NCBI GenBank assembly: GCA_947623505.1
Contig: CANQGT010000001.1
Span: 1-64,000, forward strand
Direction of reading: 5' to 3'
Length of the DNA: 64,000 bases
Source of the DNA: an uncultured Clostridia bacterium
GTDB lineage: Bacteria; Bacillota; Clostridia; Oscillospirales; Acutalibacteraceae
Positions 25,786 through 34,775 of the stretch are shown here, one piece after another. Every line of letters starts with the position of its first letter. The first letter of the stretch is position 1. Below the pieces are notes generated by a model. It did not search any database. It saw only the letters and a program-made list of their open reading frames with translations, and had not been told where the DNA came from. The position numbers and the translations under genes were made by a program.

Positions 25786-26460
25786 TTATTGCTTTTCAAC
25801 TATTTCGCACAAATCGCTGTCAACAATATATACCGCCTCCCGATGTGAATTTTCAAAGCATTTTTTGCTTTCTATCAAAAGAACGCTAACGTTCTGATAA
25901 ACAAGCTCGTTGAAAAAAAGTTCCAGTTCCTCAAAAGTAAAGTAACTGTGCAGATTCAAAAACACAAAACATTTGACCGAAGTGTATTTTTTCATAAATT
26001 TAACATATTCAAGCATCTTCTCGGGTAAATCTTCATTTTCGAGATTCGGCTTAAGGCATTGAATTTTAAATAAATCGGCAAGATCCAATTCTTCCTTAAA
26101 AATAAAATCGCAATCGAAATTTTCGTTGAGCTTTTCAAGGAAATTAAGAACATCGGCTTTCAGCGCCGCCGTTTGCTCGATCATATAATTGCACGCATAT
26201 ACTGTAAAATCCTCATACATTTTCTTTATAAGAGAAGAAGAAAAATCAAGGCTGTAAAGGTTAGGCACGAAAGAAATATTACCCCTAAATTTCAGAGGCT
26301 CGCAATTTTCGGAAAATACGATGCCGCAATTTTTAGGGCATTCGGATAATAAATTTAATACCGTATTTCTATACAGTTTTTGATTTTCAATATACAGCGA
26401 GCTCACTTTATCGGGAGAAAGCTCTATCGGTTCGGTTAAGAAGTCAAAACTTACCATCAT
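25786..26460 (-). CDS. csn2: Type II-A adaptation protein Csn2
   Basis: A 224-aa protein with the pattern of Csn2: an N-terminal beta segment MMVSFDFLTEPIELSPDKVS, a helical middle, and the C-terminal SVLLIESKKCFE and YIVDSDLCEIVEK. Csn2 forms a tetrameric ring around DNA ends and is needed for spacer uptake in type II-A systems. The Walker-like motifs are degenerate, as usual for this family. Its ATG overlaps the cas2 stop (ATGA). The presence of Csn2 sets the subtype as II-A rather than II-C. Confidence 0.9.
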   Translation of the reverse strand: MMVSFDFLTEPIELSPDKVSSLYIENQKLYRNTVLNLLSECPKNCGIVFSENCEPLKFRGNISFVPNLYSLDFSSSLIKKMYEDFTVYACNYMIEQTAALKADVLNFLEKLNENFDCDFIFKEELDLADLFKIQCLKPNLENEDLPEKMLEYVKFMKKYTSVKCFVFLNLHSYFTFEELELFFNELVYQNVSVLLIESKKCFENSHREAVYIVDSDLCEIVEKQ

Positions 26461-26777
26461 AATATTAAAAGCCTTTCATCACTGTCAACGACATTGCCAA
26501 CGCTTTTTCCGGACATTATTTCCATTTTTGAATACTGCTTTTCTGTTACGGAAAGTATTTGAACTATGCCTTTTTCCGGCTGAGCTTTTTTTACTTCGCC
26601 GACTATCTGCCCAACCTGCGTGGAATTAAGGGCAAGTTTGGAGTAAACGGATTCCTGTATCATCATAAAGCCGCCTTTTATTAGGGATCTTCGGAATTTG
26701 CTGTAATTTCGCCTGTCGTCAGCCGTTTCGGTAGGCAAATCGAAAAATACCAAAACTCTCATAAATCTATAACTCAT
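26457..26777 (-). CDS. cas2: CRISPR-associated endonuclease Cas2
   Basis: 106 aa, ferredoxin-like fold. The conserved Asp is in RVLVFFDLPTET (Asp13). With Cas1 it forms the integrase that inserts new spacers at the leader end. The start used here overlaps the cas1 end by 11 bp; a second ATG five codons on (MRVLVFFDLP) is also possible. It overlaps csn2 by 4 bp. Confidence 0.95.
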   Translation of the reverse strand: MSYRFMRVLVFFDLPTETADDRRNYSKFRRSLIKGGFMMIQESVYSKLALNSTQVGQIVGEVKKAQPEKGIVQILSVTEKQYSKMEIMSGKSVGNVVDSDERLLIL

Positions 26778-27642
26778 AGCCGTAAAATCTTATAAGCGCC
26801 GTATCATTACTTTCGATAGCATCAAAAACGCTTTTAGAATAAATCTTAATTGTGTTGAGTAAGGACTGTTTCTTTCCGTCAATTATAAATTCCTTACTCA
26901 AAAGTTTGAGGATCTGTTTCTTTTCCTCGCTTTCAAATTTTTCGGGAGAAAGCAATTTTACCGCTCTGTCGATTATCGGGCGAAAAGGCTCCATAATATC
27001 GCAGCCCAAATTGAATTGATTGAACATATTGTTGTGATGCAATCCAAGCATTGTTGAATATCCGCAGCAAACTATTTCCCTGTTAAAGCAGGAAAGGATA
27101 ATGCTGTAGCCGTAGTTAAGCGCGGCGTTTACGGGGCACTCGTCGCTTCTTGAAAATTTTTTGCCGAAAAGAGCGTTAAAATATACCTTGGCGGAATGCC
27201 CCTCTCTGTTTGTTTCATCGTTAAATTCAATTTCATCAATATACGAATAGAGCTTTGACGCCTCCGGAATTTTAAAAAATTCCAAATTAAGTGCCTGCAT
27301 TTTAATTTTCTGCGTGACGATAGCCGTCCAAACAGCCTGTTTTGAGAGCTCGCTCCATTCAAGCTGATTTCTGAATTTCAGCGAGCAATCGTGGCAACCG
27401 TAATACGAAACAAGCTCCGACGATGGATTTTGCTTTTCATCGCAAAAAATCACCTTTATTTTCTGCTTCGTCAATTCGCTTAACAAAGCGGATGTAACGG
27501 AGGACGCGGTGTTTTCGATTATCAGCACCGATATTTCGCTTATATGCACGCGAACGGAGCCTTCGGAATCGCGCACCACCATATATCCGAGCCTTAAATC
27601 AAGCTTTGATGATTTTGAAACCACCACGGTCCTCCAACCCAT
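26767..27642 (-). CDS. cas1: CRISPR-associated integrase Cas1
   Basis: 291 aa. The metal-binding residues of Cas1 are visible: Glu147 in NREGHSAK, His in STMLGLHHNN (about 202-203) and Glu218 in CDIMEPFRP. The N-terminal beta domain carries GWRTVVVSKSSKLDLR, and the C-terminal helical domain is complete. Length is normal for type II. It starts 20 bp after the cas9 stop codon and overlaps cas2. Confidence 0.97.
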   Translation of the reverse strand: MGWRTVVVSKSSKLDLRLGYMVVRDSEGSVRVHISEISVLIIENTASSVTSALLSELTKQKIKVIFCDEKQNPSSELVSYYGCHDCSLKFRNQLEWSELSKQAVWTAIVTQKIKMQALNLEFFKIPEASKLYSYIDEIEFNDETNREGHSAKVYFNALFGKKFSRSDECPVNAALNYGYSIILSCFNREIVCCGYSTMLGLHHNNMFNQFNLGCDIMEPFRPIIDRAVKLLSPEKFESEEKKQILKLLSKEFIIDGKKQSLLNTIKIYSKSVFDAIESNDTALIRFYGYEL

Positions 27643-27662
27643 ATTTTTATCTCCTTACTTCA

Positions 27663-30600
27663 TCAGATTTCCATCAGGTCAACTTCCTGCTCATAAAGCC
27701 CGGTGACGGATTGATTTATCAGCTTTGCGGAACTGTAACCGGACTGCAATTTATTGCTTATAGTTGTTACGCCGCATTTTTTGGCTTCGCCAATGAATGT
27801 TAAATCGCCTATCATAACATTGGCGTGCAAAATGTTCAGAATTTGCTTTATTACATAACACTGACGATACAGCGAAAGACCGCAAAATTCTTCTCTTTTA
27901 TTTTGCAGCTTTTTACCGAGGCCCGCAAATTTAGACTTAAATACGGTGTTTACCATTTTATCGGTTATCGTATTAAAAATATCAATATTCTTCTCCGCCT
28001 CGATTCCGTCGTGAACAGTTATTTCTTTTTCCTTTTTCAGCTCATCGCATTTATTCAGATAGTTCATCATTGTTTTTATATATGATTCCCGTTCTTCGCC
28101 GAGAACGAGCTGAACTGCCGGCTTGCATACAATTTGTGAACCTCCTCCGCTTTTGGAGCTTATATGCATTCTAAAGCCGTCTATACTTATAAGTGAATTG
28201 TATTTTACGCAAGGGATAAGTATTTTTACCGTTTCTTTTTCAATGCCGAGTCGTTCGGAAATATACGACAATGGGTCGGTATTATATTCATTTTCTCTAT
28301 ACTTGTCCACGGGTTCAAAGGAGCGGAATTTTTTACCTTTTTTATCCGTATATTCAACAAACGCAAAGAATGATGAAGATGGAGAATTATATCCGCCGTA
28401 TTTTTCTATTGCGAGACCTTTTTTGCGTTCCACCTGACCAAGGCCTTTTTTCAAAGGATTTTGATCAAACAGACCGCCCTGCTGTTTAAAGGCGTATCGC
28501 GTAAATCTTATATTGTTTTTTGCCATAGTAGCTCTTACTATGCCGATCGATTTGTTGTTTTCCGTTTCCCACGCGCCCTTAGCGGGATAATCAAACATTT
28601 TGTTAAAGCTTTGACGACCGCTTAAAATATCGGGATAAAATTTGAGACTCAACGCCTTTACCGTGTAAACATTTCCTACAACGATATTGAGATACGCGTC
28701 CTTCGCATGATGAATATCGTTCACTTCTCTGCATTTCGGCATATTAAAATCTCTTCTGAAATCGGAGACGAGACCCGCTTTTATATATTCCACCTTTGTT
28801 TCGGGGTAGCGTTTTTTCAAAAGCTGCGCCACCGCCTTTGTGGACTGACTTGTTTCAACAAGCTGCCGTGATATAAAGTCGCTTAATTCCTCTTCGGAAA
28901 GCGGAGTAGTTCTTACAAGGCGTTCAAATTTGCGCTTGCTGATAAGCTCTTTTGAAAGGAGCATTTCCCAAAACGGGCGCATTTTGTCTCTGATTTCAGG
29001 GCTTATAGGATAATTATTGCCCTTATCTTCATTGGATTTTTTAGTAACAAGAACCCTGTTGTCAATGCTGTCGTCCTTCAGCTTAGAGCGCGGAAAAATA
29101 TGGTCGATATCATAGTTAACGCTCAATTTGTCAATATCTATGGCTTCGCCGGTGTACATACACCTTCCGAACTGCGTGTAATAGAGATAAAGAGCGTCGC
29201 GCTGCAAATCGTTTTCATTGATGTTTTCAAGGCTTTCAAAAAGCTCTCCCTGATCCTCTTTGCATTTTTTGTAGAGTTCGATCAAGCTTTGCTTTCTTGA
29301 TATTTTTCTTTCCTTTTTGCCTTCAAAACGCGCCACCTCAACAAATATCTTTTCGGGCGCGCCGCCTTGAATTTTTACGATTTCCTCAACTATCTGCATC
29401 GTCTGATAAATCGGTCTTTTTATTTTCGGCGATACATACAGCTCTTCAATTTCCTGCTTAAGTGATGTAAATTCTACTGCTCCGTTTTCCCTGTCTATAT
29501 TTTCCCTAAATTGATAATTTTTGCTGAGAAGTTTCATAAGATTGTCGTTTGTTTCCCAAAGAGCGTGGATTATATTCGTCACCTCGCCTGTTTCGGGCAA
29601 AACGCTTTCTATACCCGTAAGCAATTTACGGGAAAGCCTGCTCCAGCCTGTAAATTTCAGCCTGCTAAGCTTTGTTATCTCTTCATCAGATAATCTGCCG
29701 CCATAATTCGTTTTAAGCCTCTTTTTCAACAGCTTTTTATCGTCTCCGAATATGGTGATGGCTTTTATTATTTCTTCTTTGTCACTGTCCGGCAGGTTAA
29801 TGAAATCAAGCTCGAGGTACGGCTTCAAGTTGCCTTTAAAATCACCGTCAACTCCCGAAATCACAACATTTTCAAAACCTTTTGCCCGGAAATAATCAAC
29901 GAGCGCTTTATGCGTAACTTTGCTTTTGCGCATAAATAAATCCCTGTATATCGACTGTTTCATTTCGACCGTTATAGGTTCGCCGTCAACTTTCAGATTG
30001 TTCAGTTCATTCAGCACCATATACGAAGAATACAAAAGAGAATTTTTAGGGATAACATCCTCCCTCGGAAGATAAGTGCATTTGCTTGTCAGATTATTGA
30101 TAAATTTTTCGGCGCTGGCGTCGGTATCGACAACCTTTTCAAAATTCCAAGGATATATTTTTTCTTTTGTTCTCACAAGCCAGTGATTTTCGCTGTGTTC
30201 GTTGAGCGGGCCGACATAATAAGGTATTCTGAAACTGAATATATCAATTATCTTTTCACTTACGGTTTTACCGCTTTCATCTGCTTGCGAAAGAAACGGC
30301 AGATACACCTGTGCGTTTTTCAGTATCGCCTTGAGTTCTTCCCTGTTAATCTGCATGGGAATAACTGAATTGTTCTTTGAAACAGCCTTGGGCATAAATG
30401 TGCCCGCGTCTATTTCGTCAAACATTTTTGCATATTTTTCATCAATTCCATCTTTCGGGAGTTGCTTTTTCAAAAATTCACAAAAAAGATCCTGCGAGCA
30501 CTTTTTTTCAACAGACTGTTTACCCGAATGCCCTATATAAGCGGGATAATTATTTGTTCCGCTTGAATTTTCATTAAATATCAAGCCGTACTTTTCGGGA

Positions 30601-31601
30601 GCGAACGACTTTACATACTCTTTGAGCAATTTAAGGTCGCTTTTGTGCTTGTCATATTCGTTCACCTTCGCGAAGGAAATATATTTTTCACCTCGGCGTA
30701 TATCGGCAAGAATAGCCCAATCGTAAAGCGCTTTCAGCTTTTCTATCAATTCAAATCTTTCGCCGAAAACACTTTCGTATATATCGCGCTTTTCATCGTA
30801 GCCGTTTTTGAAAGAAACACTTTTTGCTTCGGTCTCGTTATATTCATCGGTTTGAAAAATATCCTTAGCATTGACTTTGGCGCCCGAAAGAAGATTGAGC
30901 ATGGCTGTTTCAAACGGATTTTCTTTTTTGCTCAATCCCAATTCCTTTATAAACGCCTCGCTCTTTCGTTTTATTCCCAAAGCGCGGTCTTTAAGTATAT
31001 CTTCAACAGCCGATAAGTTTTCGGCATAAATTTCGGAATCGTAATTATCGCGCAGATATGTATTGAGTTCTCCCCAAATCACGGAAAAATCATCGCTTTT
31101 ACCTGTTCCGATATCGTCACTTTCAAAAAGAAAATGCCCTCTGTTTTTCACAATATGGCTAACCGCGAGATAAACGAGCCTTACATCGTGCGGGGACGTA
31201 TCTTTTATCAATTCTTTGCGCAGATGATATATGGTAGGATAATCTTTATGATAATCTATATCCGTATAATTTTTATCATTAAACAGAGAATACTTTCCCT
31301 CAACGCGTTTGTCGTCATCATACAAGGCGCTGTCTTTAAGTCTTTGAAAAAATGATATATCAACTTTTGCGATTTCTCTGTCAAACAGCATTTCAAGGCA
31401 TTCGAGCCTGAATTTGCTGCGCTGCCTTCTTCTTCGTCCGCTTCTGAATCCTCTTCGCTCGGCAGCAGTCTCGCCGCAGTCAACAAGCCTTATGCCCCAC
31501 ATCGAGTTTCCCTTGAATTTCGGTATGCGGTAATCCTCATCGGTAACCGCCCAACCGATCGAATCGGTGCCCATATCAAGTCCCAAATAATATTTTTCCA
31601 T
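27663..31601 (-). CDS. cas9: CRISPR-associated endonuclease Cas9 (type II-A)
   Basis: The protein is 1,312 aa, the RNA-guided DNA nuclease of the locus. All catalytic residues can be placed: RuvC-I LGLDMGTDSIGWAV (Asp9), an Arg-rich bridge helix RRGFRSGRRRRQRSKFR (about 50-65), RuvC-II KIFVEVARF (Glu755), HNH YDIDHIFPRSK (His834), and RuvC-III HHAKDAYLN (His965, Asp968). The recognition lobe lies between 75 and 720; the PAM-reading C-terminal part starts at about 1,060. The ATG has a GGGAGG site. It is first of cas9-cas1-cas2-csn2 in the order standard for type II-A. The PAM cannot be read from the window. Confidence 0.98.
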   Translation of the reverse strand: MEKYYLGLDMGTDSIGWAVTDEDYRIPKFKGNSMWGIRLVDCGETAAERRGFRSGRRRRQRSKFRLECLEMLFDREIAKVDISFFQRLKDSALYDDDKRVEGKYSLFNDKNYTDIDYHKDYPTIYHLRKELIKDTSPHDVRLVYLAVSHIVKNRGHFLFESDDIGTGKSDDFSVIWGELNTYLRDNYDSEIYAENLSAVEDILKDRALGIKRKSEAFIKELGLSKKENPFETAMLNLLSGAKVNAKDIFQTDEYNETEAKSVSFKNGYDEKRDIYESVFGERFELIEKLKALYDWAILADIRRGEKYISFAKVNEYDKHKSDLKLLKEYVKSFAPEKYGLIFNENSSGTNNYPAYIGHSGKQSVEKKCSQDLFCEFLKKQLPKDGIDEKYAKMFDEIDAGTFMPKAVSKNNSVIPMQINREELKAILKNAQVYLPFLSQADESGKTVSEKIIDIFSFRIPYYVGPLNEHSENHWLVRTKEKIYPWNFEKVVDTDASAEKFINNLTSKCTYLPREDVIPKNSLLYSSYMVLNELNNLKVDGEPITVEMKQSIYRDLFMRKSKVTHKALVDYFRAKGFENVVISGVDGDFKGNLKPYLELDFINLPDSDKEEIIKAITIFGDDKKLLKKRLKTNYGGRLSDEEITKLSRLKFTGWSRLSRKLLTGIESVLPETGEVTNIIHALWETNDNLMKLLSKNYQFRENIDRENGAVEFTSLKQEIEELYVSPKIKRPIYQTMQIVEEIVKIQGGAPEKIFVEVARFEGKKERKISRKQSLIELYKKCKEDQGELFESLENINENDLQRDALYLYYTQFGRCMYTGEAIDIDKLSVNYDIDHIFPRSKLKDDSIDNRVLVTKKSNEDKGNNYPISPEIRDKMRPFWEMLLSKELISKRKFERLVRTTPLSEEELSDFISRQLVETSQSTKAVAQLLKKRYPETKVEYIKAGLVSDFRRDFNMPKCREVNDIHHAKDAYLNIVVGNVYTVKALSLKFYPDILSGRQSFNKMFDYPAKGAWETENNKSIGIVRATMAKNNIRFTRYAFKQQGGLFDQNPLKKGLGQVERKKGLAIEKYGGYNSPSSSFFAFVEYTDKKGKKFRSFEPVDKYRENEYNTDPLSYISERLGIEKETVKILIPCVKYNSLISIDGFRMHISSKSGGGSQIVCKPAVQLVLGEERESYIKTMMNYLNKCDELKKEKEITVHDGIEAEKNIDIFNTITDKMVNTVFKSKFAGLGKKLQNKREEFCGLSLYRQCYVIKQILNILHANVMIGDLTFIGEAKKCGVTTISNKLQSGYSSAKLINQSVTGLYEQEVDLMEI

Positions 31602-31616
31602 TTTTTAACCTCCCTC

Positions 31617-31645
31617 TTGACAAAGCAAGAATTTTTGATTATACT
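31617..31645 (+). promoter_or_regulatory. tracrRNA promoter
   Basis: TTGACA (31,617-31,622) and TATACT (31,640-31,645) with 17-bp spacing. The -35 box is the exact consensus and the -10 box differs from TATAAT at one position, so strong constitutive transcription is expected, starting near 31,652. It lies in the same stretch as the cas9 ribosome binding site and faces away from it. Confidence 0.85.
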
Positions 31646-31651
31646 TAAGTT

Positions 31652-31768
31652 AATCTCAATACCTTATGAGATTACACTGCAAGTTCAAATAAAAATTTAT
31701 TCAACCCGCCGCGAAAGCGGCATCACAGTGTGTGAGCTTGGCCTGCTTTTTGCAGGCCTTATTTTTTT
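31652..31768 (+). ncRNA. tracrRNA
   Basis: The anti-repeat TACCTTATGAGATTACACTG (31,660-31,679), followed by a bulge and TTCAAAT, is complementary to the minus-strand repeat with the typical lower stem, bulge and upper stem. After it come a short AT stem (31,688-31,701), a GCCGC-GAAA-GCGGC hairpin (31,708-31,721) and a GGCCTGC-TTTTT-GCAGGCC terminator (31,740-31,758) with seven T. The RNA is about 117 nt. Its 5' end can also fold on itself (TAATCTCA 31,651-31,658 with TGAGATTA 31,667-31,674). The role is to pair with crRNA for RNase III processing and Cas9 loading. Confidence 0.9.
31740..31768 (+). terminator. Terminator of the tracrRNA
   Basis: A perfect 7-bp stem, GGCCTGC and GCAGGCC, with a T5 loop, followed by TTATTTTTTT. 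From here to 31,953 nothing further is recognised. Confidence 0.9.
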
Positions 31769-31953
31769 GAAACATTCGCGCAAATATTTAAGAATATATA
31801 TTGCCCAAATAAATATTACCATATTTTTCCGAATATTTAAAGGCGGAGATTTTATCTGTACCGATTTTTGTACTCAACGCAAAATCGTACAGAACGACAA
31901 TATTTTCTTTTATTCTATACACGGTGCGAAAAGCAAGCGGTGATAATTTTTTC

Positions 31954-31982
31954 TTGTATTTTCCATAAAAAACGGATATACT
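31954..31982 (+). promoter_or_regulatory. Promoter of the SDR gene
   Basis: TTGTAT (31,954-31,959) and TATACT (31,977-31,982), spacing 17 bp, 48 bp upstream of the ATG. Confidence 0.55.
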
Positions 31983-32030
31983 CATATTATAAGGCGCTGC
32001 CTTAAAATTTTGATTTTCGGAGGGAAAAAT

Positions 32031-32831
32031 ATGGGATTTCTGACAGGAAAAACCGCCATAATCACGGGCGCGGGGCGCGCCGTTCTCTCAAACGGAGAAT
32101 GCGGTTCTATAGGATACGGCATAGCGACGGCATACGCCAAGGAAGGCGCAAATCTTGTTATAACGGGCCGCAACGTAAAAAAGCTTGAAGACGCAAAGCA
32201 GGAGCTTGAGGAAAAATACGGCATAAGCGTTTTGCCGATACAGGCCGATATAAACGCGGGGAGCGACAATATTAAAACCGCGCAGGATGTTGTTAAACAG
32301 GCGGTTGATAAATTCGGCGGCATTCAGGTGCTTATCAACAACGCGCAGGCTTCGGCTTCGGGCGTTACCCTTGCGGAGCACACCGCCGAGCAGTTTGACC
32401 TTGCGATTTATTCCGGGCTTTATGCCACATTCTGCTATATGAAAGCCTGCTATCCGTACCTTGCCGAAAGCAAGGGCTCCGTTATAAACTTCGCTTCGGG
32501 AGCCGGTCTTTTCGGAAATTACGGGCAGTGCGCATACGCCGCCGCGAAAGAGGGCATAAGAGGTCTTACGAGAGTTGCCGCCACCGAATGGGGCAAGGAC
32601 GGAATAAATGTTAATATCATCTGCCCACTCGCGTGGACCGCTCAGCTTGAGCAGTTTGAAAAGGCGTATCCCGAAGCCTTTAAAGCAAATGTTAAAATGC
32701 CGCCGATGGGTCACTACGCCGATGCCGAAAAAGAGATAGGCAGAGTTTGCGTTCAGCTTGCGACGCCCGATTTCAAATATCTTTCGGGCGAAACGCTCAC
32801 GCTTGAGGGCGGTATGGGCTTAAGACCGTAA
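32031..32831 (+). CDS. Short-chain dehydrogenase/reductase
   Basis: The enzyme is 266 aa, classical SDR fold. The NAD(P)-binding motif is AIITGAGRAVLSNGECGSIG, with an unusually long insertion before SIGYGIA. The catalytic residues are Ser in INFASGAG, Tyr and Lys in CAYAAAKEG. The usual NNAG is NNAQ here. It ends in GETLTLEGGMGLRP, typical for the family. Substrate unknown; proximity to the fucose operon may hint at sugar or fucose oxidation, but its own terminator separates it. The ATG at 32,031 follows GGAGGG. Confidence 0.88.
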   Translation: MGFLTGKTAIITGAGRAVLSNGECGSIGYGIATAYAKEGANLVITGRNVKKLEDAKQELEEKYGISVLPIQADINAGSDNIKTAQDVVKQAVDKFGGIQVLINNAQASASGVTLAEHTAEQFDLAIYSGLYATFCYMKACYPYLAESKGSVINFASGAGLFGNYGQCAYAAAKEGIRGLTRVAATEWGKDGINVNIICPLAWTAQLEQFEKAYPEAFKANVKMPPMGHYADAEKEIGRVCVQLATPDFKYLSGETLTLEGGMGLRP

Positions 32832-32967
32832 TACGCATTGTAACGGCAAGCCGTCAATGAAGCGGGCGGCATTATAAATATTTACGATACAATAGATTTA
32901 TATCTCGCGAAAAAAGCGTAAACGCGTGATCTGCACCTGCCTGCAGAGCATGGCAAATAATTAAAAA

Positions 32968-33010
32968 TCGGCGTCGCTCCCACATTTTGGGAACGGCGCC
33001 GTTTTCTTAT
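32968..33010 (+). terminator. Terminator of the SDR gene
   Basis: A stem GGCGTCGCTCCCA pairing, with small mismatches, with TGGGAACGGCGCC, then GTTTTCTT. The 137 bp between the SDR stop and this hairpin hold nothing recognisable. Confidence 0.6.
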
Positions 33011-33093
33011 AAAATCGACCGTGCGTATTCCTTACGGATAACGATAAGGCAATATCAAATTCTCTTATACCCGCAAAAATCACAAATATTTTA

Positions 33094-33936
33094 TTATCTG
33101 TTAAACGGCGTTACTCTGTATGCCGACGGAGAAACGCCCTTATATTTTTTAAATGTTTTTGAAAAATAGCTCATATCGTTAAATCCGCACGAAAAGGCTA
33201 TTTCGGTTATGCTGTCGCCGGTCAAATTCAGCTTTTCGCCCGCTCTTTCTATCCTGTAATAATTGAGATATTCGATCGGCGTTCTCCCCGTAAATCCCGA
33301 AAAGGCGCGGCAGAAATATTTCGGCGACATTCCCGCCACCTCCGCCAATTCGTTCAAAGTGACGCTTTCTTTATAGTTATTTCTGATATAGGTAAGCACG
33401 TTCTTGATTCTGAGCATCTGATTTCTGCTTATGGAGGGGCTTGAGCCGCTGTTGCGTATCAGCCTGCCGAGAAGCTGCCACAAAAGCCCCACCGTTATCC
33501 ATTCATAGCCCTTTTGCTCCGTCTCCATCGCCTGAAAAATCCCGTCGGCAAGGCGCGCCTCGTCGCTTCCCTTTCTTAACGCTCCCGAAAATCCGTCCTC
33601 AGAGCTGAGAAATTCAGACGCCGATTTGGAGCAAAGCGGAGTATCGTTAAGCAGCGTGCCAAGGTCGAAAACAACGCACTCGTAAATGCAGTCGCGCGGC
33701 GTTCCGCCGTGAACTACGCCGTCGCCTATCCACGCGCTGTCTCCGGCGGCAAGCTCCGTTATCCGCCCGTCAAGCGAAAGAGTGAAACTGCCGCTCAAAA
33801 CCGTGATAAGTTCGTATTCAAGGTGCCAGTGCAGAGGCATCTGATAGCGAGGATCGTTCTTGTCTACATAGTAAAGCTCTATCGGAAAATCGAAAGTGCC
33901 CCTCTTTTTATCCTCGTGCAGTTCGCTGTAATCCAT
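33094..33936 (-). CDS. AraC-family regulator, probably of the fucose operon
   Basis: 280 aa. The N-terminal cupin sensor contains MPLHWHLEYELITVLSGSF, and the C-terminal double helix-turn-helix runs from LNELAEVAGMSPKYFCRAFS to EIAFSCGFNDMSYFSKTFKK and KGVSPSAYR. It is divergent from fucA across a 115-bp AT-rich gap that must hold both promoters. Position suggests it activates the fucose genes in response to a sugar, which is an inference. The ATG at 33,934-33,936 has a GAGAGG site; 20 more codons are open upstream without one. Confidence 0.88.
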   Translation of the reverse strand: MDYSELHEDKKRGTFDFPIELYYVDKNDPRYQMPLHWHLEYELITVLSGSFTLSLDGRITELAAGDSAWIGDGVVHGGTPRDCIYECVVFDLGTLLNDTPLCSKSASEFLSSEDGFSGALRKGSDEARLADGIFQAMETEQKGYEWITVGLLWQLLGRLIRNSGSSPSISRNQMLRIKNVLTYIRNNYKESVTLNELAEVAGMSPKYFCRAFSGFTGRTPIEYLNYYRIERAGEKLNLTGDSITEIAFSCGFNDMSYFSKTFKKYKGVSPSAYRVTPFNR

Positions 33937-34051
33937 AAAAAACCTCTCAATGTGAATATTGTTATAGTATATCCCTAAAATACGCCAAGAAAACATAATA
34001 TATTTATAATATAATACAATTATGAATATGTGTCAACCAAGGAGGTAAACC

Positions 34052-34762
34052 ATGCAGAATATTGATGAAATAAAAGAGCAGATTTGCGACGTGTGCCATA
34101 AAACGTGGCAGCTCGGCTGGGTTGCCGCAAACGACGGAAACGTGAGCGCGAGGCTTAAAAACGGCAACATAATCGCCACGCCCACGGGAATGAGTAAATC
34201 ATTCATCACGCCCGATAAGCTGATACTGCTTGACAGCGCCGGAAATGTGCTTGAGGCCGCCGACGGGCTTCGCCCCTCCAGCGAAATTAAAATGCACCTG
34301 CGCTGTTACGACAAAAGGGACGATGTTATGAGCGTTATACACGCCCACCCGCCGGGAGCAACGGGCTTTGCCGTCGCCCACAAGGCAATGGATATGTATA
34401 ATATGATCGAGGACGTTTGCGTTATCGGCGCTGTTCCGCTCACTCCTTACGGCACGCCCTCAACGATAGAAGTGCCGAACGCCATTGAGCCGTATCTTGA
34501 GGAGCACGACGTTATGCTGCTTGAAAATCATGGCGCGCTTGCCGTAGGCAGCGACGTAATAACTGCGTTTTACAGAATGGAAAGCCTTGAGCTTTGGGCT
34601 AAAATAACGATAAACGCCGTTATACTCGGCGGCAGCCACGATATAAGCAGAGAAAATATACAAAAGCTTATTGATTTGAGGGGCTACTACCGCGTTACGG
34701 GCAGGCATCCCGGCTATAAGCAGTTTAACGAAAACGACGAAATGCTCCACAAAAACGATTAA
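34052..34762 (+). CDS. fucA: L-fuculose-phosphate aldolase (class II aldolase)
   Basis: The product is 236 aa. Class II aldolase features: zinc ligands in VIHAHPPGATGFA and LLENHGALAVG, substrate-phosphate loop near NDGNVSARL and TPTGMSKSFI. It splits L-fuculose-1-phosphate (or L-rhamnulose-1-phosphate) into dihydroxyacetone phosphate and lactaldehyde. The neighbouring fucI and fucU favour fucose. The ATG has an AAGGAGG site. First gene of a four-gene operon with 2- to 17-bp gaps or overlaps. Confidence 0.88.
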   Translation: MQNIDEIKEQICDVCHKTWQLGWVAANDGNVSARLKNGNIIATPTGMSKSFITPDKLILLDSAGNVLEAADGLRPSSEIKMHLRCYDKRDDVMSVIHAHPPGATGFAVAHKAMDMYNMIEDVCVIGAVPLTPYGTPSTIEVPNAIEPYLEEHDVMLLENHGALAVGSDVITAFYRMESLELWAKITINAVILGGSHDISRENIQKLIDLRGYYRVTGRHPGYKQFNENDEMLHKND

Positions 34763-34775
34763 GGAGGTAAGAAAT

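Noticed and set aside
31788-31985. A 65-codon minus-strand gene between tracrRNA and the SDR gene
   Set aside because: No ribosome binding site, low-complexity AT-rich sequence, and it overlaps the SDR promoter.
33937-34051. Riboswitch before fucA
   Set aside because: The 115-bp gap is AT-rich with no convincing conserved stems; control by the divergent AraC protein is sufficient.
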